Source: Actinomycetota bacterium
GTDB taxonomy: Bacteria; Actinomycetota; Humimicrobiia; Humimicrobiales; Humimicrobiaceae
Direction: 5' to 3'
Assembly: GCA_023475715.1 (NCBI GenBank)
Contig: JAMCVO010000482.1
Span: 1 to 10,676 of the forward strand
Length of the DNA: 10,676 bases
A program made the position numbers and the translations under genes. How positions within the stretch are numbered: the first letter of the stretch is position 1; every line of letters begins with the position of its first letter. This document shows, piece after piece, positions 6,613 through 10,676 of the stretch. The notes under the pieces are model-generated. The model did not search any database. It was not told the origin of the DNA and saw nothing but the letters and a program-made list of their open reading frames with translations.

Positions 6613-7017
6613 TTTTTAATTTCCTGCATCTTTTCAAGCTGGTCATACAAGATCTTAAGATCATGGTTTGACCGTTTAAATTTTTCCGACTCCTTGCCAA
6701 TAATATCTTTGGGAGCTTTTTCCATGAATTGCGGGTTGGAAATTTTTTTATTGCTTTTTTCCATTTCAATTTTTAATCTGGAAATTTCATCTCTGAGCCT
6801 TTTTATTTCAAGTTCTATATCAATTGCATCAAGCAGGTATATGTAAATTTCACTGCCGCCCTTTACAGATTTTACAAACCCCTTCCTGTCTTCAGGTTCT
6901 GTCAGACTGAGCAGTTCCAACTTTGCAAGAGAATAAATATAGGTTGAATTATTGGCAAGAAGCTCACTTAATTCTTTTGAGGCAGCTTTTACATAAGCTT
7001 TAATTTTAACTGCAGGA
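6038..7017. repeat. 980-bp direct repeat, copy B
   Basis: This is the partner of 4954-5933. On its right it is continuous with the rest of valS, so its right flank is parental. On its left it joins the inverted segment at ACTTGAG (6038-6044), so that join is novel. Confidence 0.96.
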
Positions 7018-9311
7018 TTTATTTTAAGCTCTGATCTCAGCCTTCTTATTTCACCCACAATTTCAAAAATTGACAATAATTCTTTTTCAGATTTGTTATC
7101 TATTCTGCCAAGCACCCTGTCACCGGAGCCAGGGATTTTTTCTATCATAATGCTTTCCCCTTCATGAGGAATATTCTGCCAAATTTTTTCAGTGATAAAT
7201 GGCATGAATGGATGCAGCAGCTTTAAATATTTTTCCAGGATATACCAGAGTATATAAAGTGCTGTTGTTTTATCATTTTTAAAATTTTTGGCGATCCTGA
7301 CTTTTGAAGCTTCAATATACCAGTCACAGTAATCTTTCCAGAAAAAATTATTTAAAATCCTGCATGCAAAGGAAAAATTATATTTTTCCAGATATTTTTC
7401 TGCAGTTTTTATGGTTTTGGCAAACCTTGATAATATCCACTTATCCCACAGGTTTAACTTAAGTTCTGAAGATTTAATTTTGGCCGGATAAAAATCCTTT
7501 CCATTATCCATGCAGTAAATTAAAAATTTTGCAGCATTCCAGAGCTTATTTGCAAAATTCCTGGCACCTTCTATTTTTTCCTGACCAAGGAGAAGGTTCT
7601 TGCCCGGTGTTGTAAGCGATGCAAGAGTATATCTCAATGAATCTGCGCCATATTTATTTATTATTTCTATGGGGTCAACAACATTTCCCCTGGACTTACT
7701 CATTTTCTGACCATATACATCGTTTACCAGAGGATTTATAAATACTTCCTTAAATGGCACTTCTTTCATAAAATAAAGGCTCATCATTATCATTCTTGCA
7801 ACCCAGAAAAAAATAATATCATGCGCTGTAATCAGAACACTTGTCGGAAAGAAATAATGCAGCTCCGGAGTATCTTTGGGCCAACCCATTGAAGCAAAAG
7901 GCCATAAGCAAGAGCTGAACCACGTATCAAGCACACTATTATCCTGTTTCAGATTTGTGCTTGAACATTTACTGCATTTTTCCGGCGGGATTTCACTGAC
8001 AATCGTTTCATTACAATCCATACAATACCAAACCGGTATTCTGTGCCCCCACCATAGCTGTCTTGAAATGCACCAGTCCCTTATGTTTTCCATCCAGTTA
8101 AAGTAAAGCTTTTCCCATTTTTTAGGTATAATTTTTACTTTACCTTCGCGAACTGCAGCAATTGCAGGTTCTGCAAGTTTTTTCATTGAAACATACCATT
8201 GAAGCGAAACCCTGGGTTCAATTATGATATCACATCTTGAACAGCTGCCTACCGAAGAAACGTGATCTTTTTTCCCCTGCAGCAATCCTGACTTTTCAAG
8301 GTCAGCAATCACTTTTTTTCTGGCTTCATATCTGTCCAGGCCTTCATATTTGCCGGCGCTGGCATTCATCATTGCTGAATCTGTCATTACGTTTATTTCT
8401 TCAAGCTTATGGCGTTTCCCAATTTCAAAATCATTAGGGTCATGCGAAGGAGTTACTTTTACTGCACCCGTGCCAAAATTCATGTCAACATAATCATCTG
8501 CAATTATTGGAATTTTTCTTTTCATAAGAGGAAGCTGTGCAAATCGTCCTATATAACTCTTGTATCGTTTATCTTTCGGATTTATTGCGACTGCGGTATC
8601 ACCGAGCATTGTTTCCGGCCTTGTTGTAGAGACTACAATAAATTCAGTTGTACTGGGCTTCCCGGTTTCCTTGTCAATCAAAGGATATTTTATATCCCAA
8701 AGTATGCTTTTTTTATTGCTATGCTCGACTTCAATATCTGATATTGCGGTTAAACATCTTGGACACCAGTTGACAATATAATTGCCTCTATATAGAAGTC
8801 CTGCATTAAAAAGGATGACAAATTCTTTGTTTACCGCCCGAATATAGTCATCATCAAGGGTAAATCTCAACCTGTTCCAGTCGCAGGAACTTCCGAGAGA
8901 TTTCAGTTGCGATATTATTCTGCTGCCATACTGATTTCTCCACTCCCATACCTTTTCTATAAACTTTTCCCTGCCAAGCCGAAATCTTGTAATTCCAGCT
9001 TTATTGAGCTCTTTTTCAACAACATTCTGGGTGGCAATTCCGGCATGATCAGTACCAGGTATCCAGCAAGCAGAGAAACCCCTCATTCTTTTATATCTGA
9101 TAACTATATCCTGAAGAGTATTGTTTAAGGCATGCCCGACATGAAGATAACCTGTAACATTTGGAGGTGGGATTACGATGCTGAAAGGTTTTTTTGTATT
9201 ATCAATAATTCCTTGAAAATAATTATTATCAAGCCACAATTGATATATTTTTCTTTCAAAATCATCAGGATTATATTTATCCTGCAATTTGTCAAAAAGT
9301 TCATCTAACAT
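6609..9311 (-). CDS. valS: Valyl-tRNA synthetase, intact
   Basis: This cytoplasmic class I synthetase charges tRNA-Val and edits misactivated threonine. The 900-residue protein has the usual bacterial length. Its HIGH-class motif reads HVGH at 57-60 after PPPNVTGYL, and KMSKS is at 536-540. The inserted editing domain shows TTRPETMLGDTA at 229-240 and the GTGAVKVTPSHDPND region at about 280-294. Cysteine pairs at 183/186, 357/360, 430/433 and 446/449 suggest two structural zinc sites. DTWFSSCLWP at 462-471 is typical, and the tRNA-binding tail (about 828-900) is a charged coiled coil. The start is ATG 9309-9311, 2 bp after the clpX stop without a strong ribosome site of its own, so translation is probably coupled. 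The stop is TGA 6609-6611. Its last 135 codons lie in direct repeat B, but this copy is uninterrupted. Confidence 0.98.
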   Translation of the reverse strand: MLDELFDKLQDKYNPDDFERKIYQLWLDNNYFQGIIDNTKKPFSIVIPPPNVTGYLHVGHALNNTLQDIVIRYKRMRGFSACWIPGTDHAGIATQNVVEKELNKAGITRFRLGREKFIEKVWEWRNQYGSRIISQLKSLGSSCDWNRLRFTLDDDYIRAVNKEFVILFNAGLLYRGNYIVNWCPRCLTAISDIEVEHSNKKSILWDIKYPLIDKETGKPSTTEFIVVSTTRPETMLGDTAVAINPKDKRYKSYIGRFAQLPLMKRKIPIIADDYVDMNFGTGAVKVTPSHDPNDFEIGKRHKLEEINVMTDSAMMNASAGKYEGLDRYEARKKVIADLEKSGLLQGKKDHVSSVGSCSRCDIIIEPRVSLQWYVSMKKLAEPAIAAVREGKVKIIPKKWEKLYFNWMENIRDWCISRQLWWGHRIPVWYCMDCNETIVSEIPPEKCSKCSSTNLKQDNSVLDTWFSSCLWPFASMGWPKDTPELHYFFPTSVLITAHDIIFFWVARMIMMSLYFMKEVPFKEVFINPLVNDVYGQKMSKSRGNVVDPIEIINKYGADSLRYTLASLTTPGKNLLLGQEKIEGARNFANKLWNAAKFLIYCMDNGKDFYPAKIKSSELKLNLWDKWILSRFAKTIKTAEKYLEKYNFSFACRILNNFFWKDYCDWYIEASKVRIAKNFKNDKTTALYILWYILEKYLKLLHPFMPFITEKIWQNIPHEGESIMIEKIPGSGDRVLGRIDNKSEKELLSIFEIVGEIRRLRSELKINPAVKIKAYVKAASKELSELLANNSTYIYSLAKLELLSLTEPEDRKGFVKSVKGGSEIYIYLLDAIDIELEIKRLRDEISRLKIEMEKSNKKISNPQFMEKAPKDIIGKESEKFKRSNHDLKILYDQLEKMQEIKK

Positions 9312-9313
9312 AA

Positions 9314-10594
9314 TTAAGCAAGCTTTTCTTCGTCCGCCAAGAAATCCAGACTTTCGTTATCAGTTATAAGAAGTGGTGTTATCTTTTTTTCAACAACATC
9401 TTTTGTGATCACACATTTTTTGATATCCTGCCGTGAAGGAATTTCAAACATTACTTCCAGCATAATTTCTTCCATAATTGATCTCAGCCCTCTGGCTCCT
9501 GTACCTCTTTTTAAAGCCAGCTCTGCAATTGACCTGAGAGCATCTTTTTTAAATACAAGTTCTACGTTATCCATGCTGAATATCTTCTTATATTGCTTAA
9601 TTAGCGAGTTCTTGGGTTCATTTAATATTCTAACCATATCATCCTCAGATAAATTGGTAAGAGAAGCTACTACAGGCAACCTGCCAACGAATTCAGGAAT
9701 CAAACCAAATTTCAACAGGTCTTCCGGAAGAACCTGAGGCAGCAGAGCATCAACCTTTTCTGTCTTTTTCTGTATTCTCTCAGGTGCAAAACCAATGCTG
9801 TTTCTGTTCAGTCTTTTTTCTATTATTTTTTCAAGACCTCCAAAAGTACCGCCGCAGATAAATAAAATATTTGTAGTGTTTATTTGTATAAAATCCTGGT
9901 GCGGATGTTTCCTGCCTCCATGCGGGGGTACATTAGCTTCGGTACCCTCAAGTATCTTGAGAAGAGCCTGCTGTACTCCTTCCCCCGAAACGTCACGGGT
10001 TATTGATGGATTTTCAGATTTTCTGCTGATCTTGTCTACCTCATCAAGATAAATGATTCCAGTTTCAGCTTTTTTTATATCAAAGTCTGCAGCCTGAATC
10101 AGCTTCAGCAGAATGTTTTCGACATCTTCGCCCACATAGCCTGCTTCAGTGAGTGCCGTAGCATCGGCTATGCAGAAAGGGACATTGAGTATCCTTGCAA
10201 GTGTTTGCGCAAGCAGAGTTTTACCACATCCGGTTGGCCCCATTAAAAGAATATTGCTTTTCTGTAATTCAATTTCATCTTTGGCAATCTTATCACCATA
10301 TCTTACCCTCTTGTAGTGGTTATAAACAGCAACAGATAGAATTTTTTTTGCTCTTTCCTGGCCAATAACATATTCATTCAAAATATTATTAATCTCCTGT
10401 GGCTTGGGCAGGTCTTTGAAGTCAACTTCTTTTTCTTCTTTTAATTCTTCGTCAATTATTTCATTGCATAAATCTATGCATTCATCACAAATATATACAC
10501 CAGGCCCGGCAATCAATTTTCTGACCTGATTCTGAGATTTTCCACAAAAAGAACATTTTAAAAAATCACTCTTTTTATTTTCGTTTTGAGACAA
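9314..10594 (-). CDS. clpX: ATP-dependent Clp protease ATP-binding subunit ClpX
   Basis: ClpX is the hexameric AAA+ unfoldase that recognises tagged or regulatory proteins and feeds them to ClpP. The 426-residue product has an N-terminal zinc-binding domain with Cys14, 17, 36 and 39, Walker A GPTGCGKT at 119-126, pore loop GYVG at 152-155, Walker B IYLDEVDK at 180-187, pore-2 region [10 protein letters not shown] at 200-209, and the RKH loop at 228-230. The ClpP-docking loop is IGFA at 267-270 (IGF retained; the next residue is usually glycine). EFVGRLP at 301-307 and sensor-2 GARGLR at 366-371 complete the set. The start is TTG 10592-10594, with AAAGGA about 11 nt upstream; no in-frame ATG nearby gives the normal N-terminus. 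It follows clpP by 18 bp. Confidence 0.98.
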   Translation of the reverse strand: MSQNENKKSDFLKCSFCGKSQNQVRKLIAGPGVYICDECIDLCNEIIDEELKEEKEVDFKDLPKPQEINNILNEYVIGQERAKKILSVAVYNHYKRVRYGDKIAKDEIELQKSNILLMGPTGCGKTLLAQTLARILNVPFCIADATALTEAGYVGEDVENILLKLIQAADFDIKKAETGIIYLDEVDKISRKSENPSITRDVSGEGVQQALLKILEGTEANVPPHGGRKHPHQDFIQINTTNILFICGGTFGGLEKIIEKRLNRNSIGFAPERIQKKTEKVDALLPQVLPEDLLKFGLIPEFVGRLPVVASLTNLSEDDMVRILNEPKNSLIKQYKKIFSMDNVELVFKKDALRSIAELALKRGTGARGLRSIMEEIMLEVMFEIPSRQDIKKCVITKDVVEKKITPLLITDNESLDFLADEEKLA

Positions 10595-10612
10595 ATTTAA
10601 ATCAATCCTTTC

Positions 10613-10676
10613 TTATTTCTTAATTATAACCTCATCTACAATACCATATTCTTCTGGCAGGAGAAAAAGGTAAAAG
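10613..10676 (-). CDS. clpP: ATP-dependent Clp protease proteolytic subunit ClpP, C-terminal end only
   Basis: The window opens inside a gene upstream of clpX. The last 20 codons end in EEYGIVDEVIIKK followed by TAA at 10613-10615. This is the characteristic ClpP C-terminus, and clpP directly before clpX is the usual order. ClpP is the serine protease chamber that partners ClpX; its catalytic residues lie outside the window. The residues just before, FYLFLLP, fit the family less well: the usual pattern there is about RDFxxSxEEAxEYG. An indel or sequence error near 10650-10665 is possible. Confidence 0.75.
   Translation of the reverse strand, partial: FYLFLLPEEYGIVDEVIIKK

Noticed and set aside
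4954..7017. Two functional folC genes or a split synthetase
   Set aside because: The second folC copy ends after 191 native residues in unrelated sequence, and the valS piece has no start and no catalytic domain.
1..10676. CRISPR arrays, tRNA or rRNA genes, defence or toxin-antitoxin genes
   Set aside because: I found no regularly spaced short repeats, no tRNA-like cloverleaf or rRNA sequence, and every large frame is a recognised housekeeping gene or a duplicate of one.

Overview
The window holds one long run of housekeeping genes, all on the minus strand, so transcription runs from high to low coordinates. The order is clpP (3' tail only), clpX, valS, folC, a membrane zinc-ribbon gene, ndk, a DUF4321-type small membrane gene, maf, mreB, mreC and mreD (cut short). 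Gaps between intact genes are 49 bp or less. valS/folC overlap by a few bases and the DUF4321 gene/maf by 32 bp. No internal terminator or convincing promoter is visible, so the run reads as one operon or a chain of coupled operons. The DNA is A+T rich. A clpX-valS-folC block upstream of DUF4321-maf-mreBCD resembles low-G+C Gram-positive and related deep-branching bacteria. The species cannot be named from this sequence; an uncultured lineage is a guess.

By region: 10676-9314 is protein quality control (ClpP tail, ClpX unfoldase). 9311-6609 is an intact valyl-tRNA synthetase. 5525-4194 is an intact folylpolyglutamate synthase. 4180-2405 carries the zinc-ribbon membrane protein, nucleoside diphosphate kinase, the DUF4321 protein and the Maf nucleotide pyrophosphatase. 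2375-85 is the MreBCD rod-shape system. The set links translation, folate and nucleotide metabolism, proteolysis and cell-wall elongation, a common growth-related neighbourhood with no accessory or defence genes.

The unusual content is structural. Between valS and folC, a 980-bp segment (3' end of valS plus 5' half of folC) occurs twice in direct orientation, at 4954-5933 and 6038-7017. The copies are separated by an inverted 118-bp piece of the same segment (5927-6044, reverse complement of 5427-5544). Each junction shows 7 bp of microhomology. This is the direct-inverted-direct layout of a tandem inversion duplication, and also what two inverted chimeras from whole-genome amplification or assembly would give. 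It leaves one full valS and one full folC plus a broken piece of each. At the left edge, positions 1-115 are a near-perfect reverse complement of 397-511, a fold-back that truncates mreD. Three inverted joins in under 11 kb make amplification or assembly artefact my leading explanation, but a real rearrangement is not excluded.

I looked for a novel system and do not see one. The protein-coding content is ordinary; the rearrangements, the zinc-ribbon membrane gene and a dual-coding purine run are the points worth checking.
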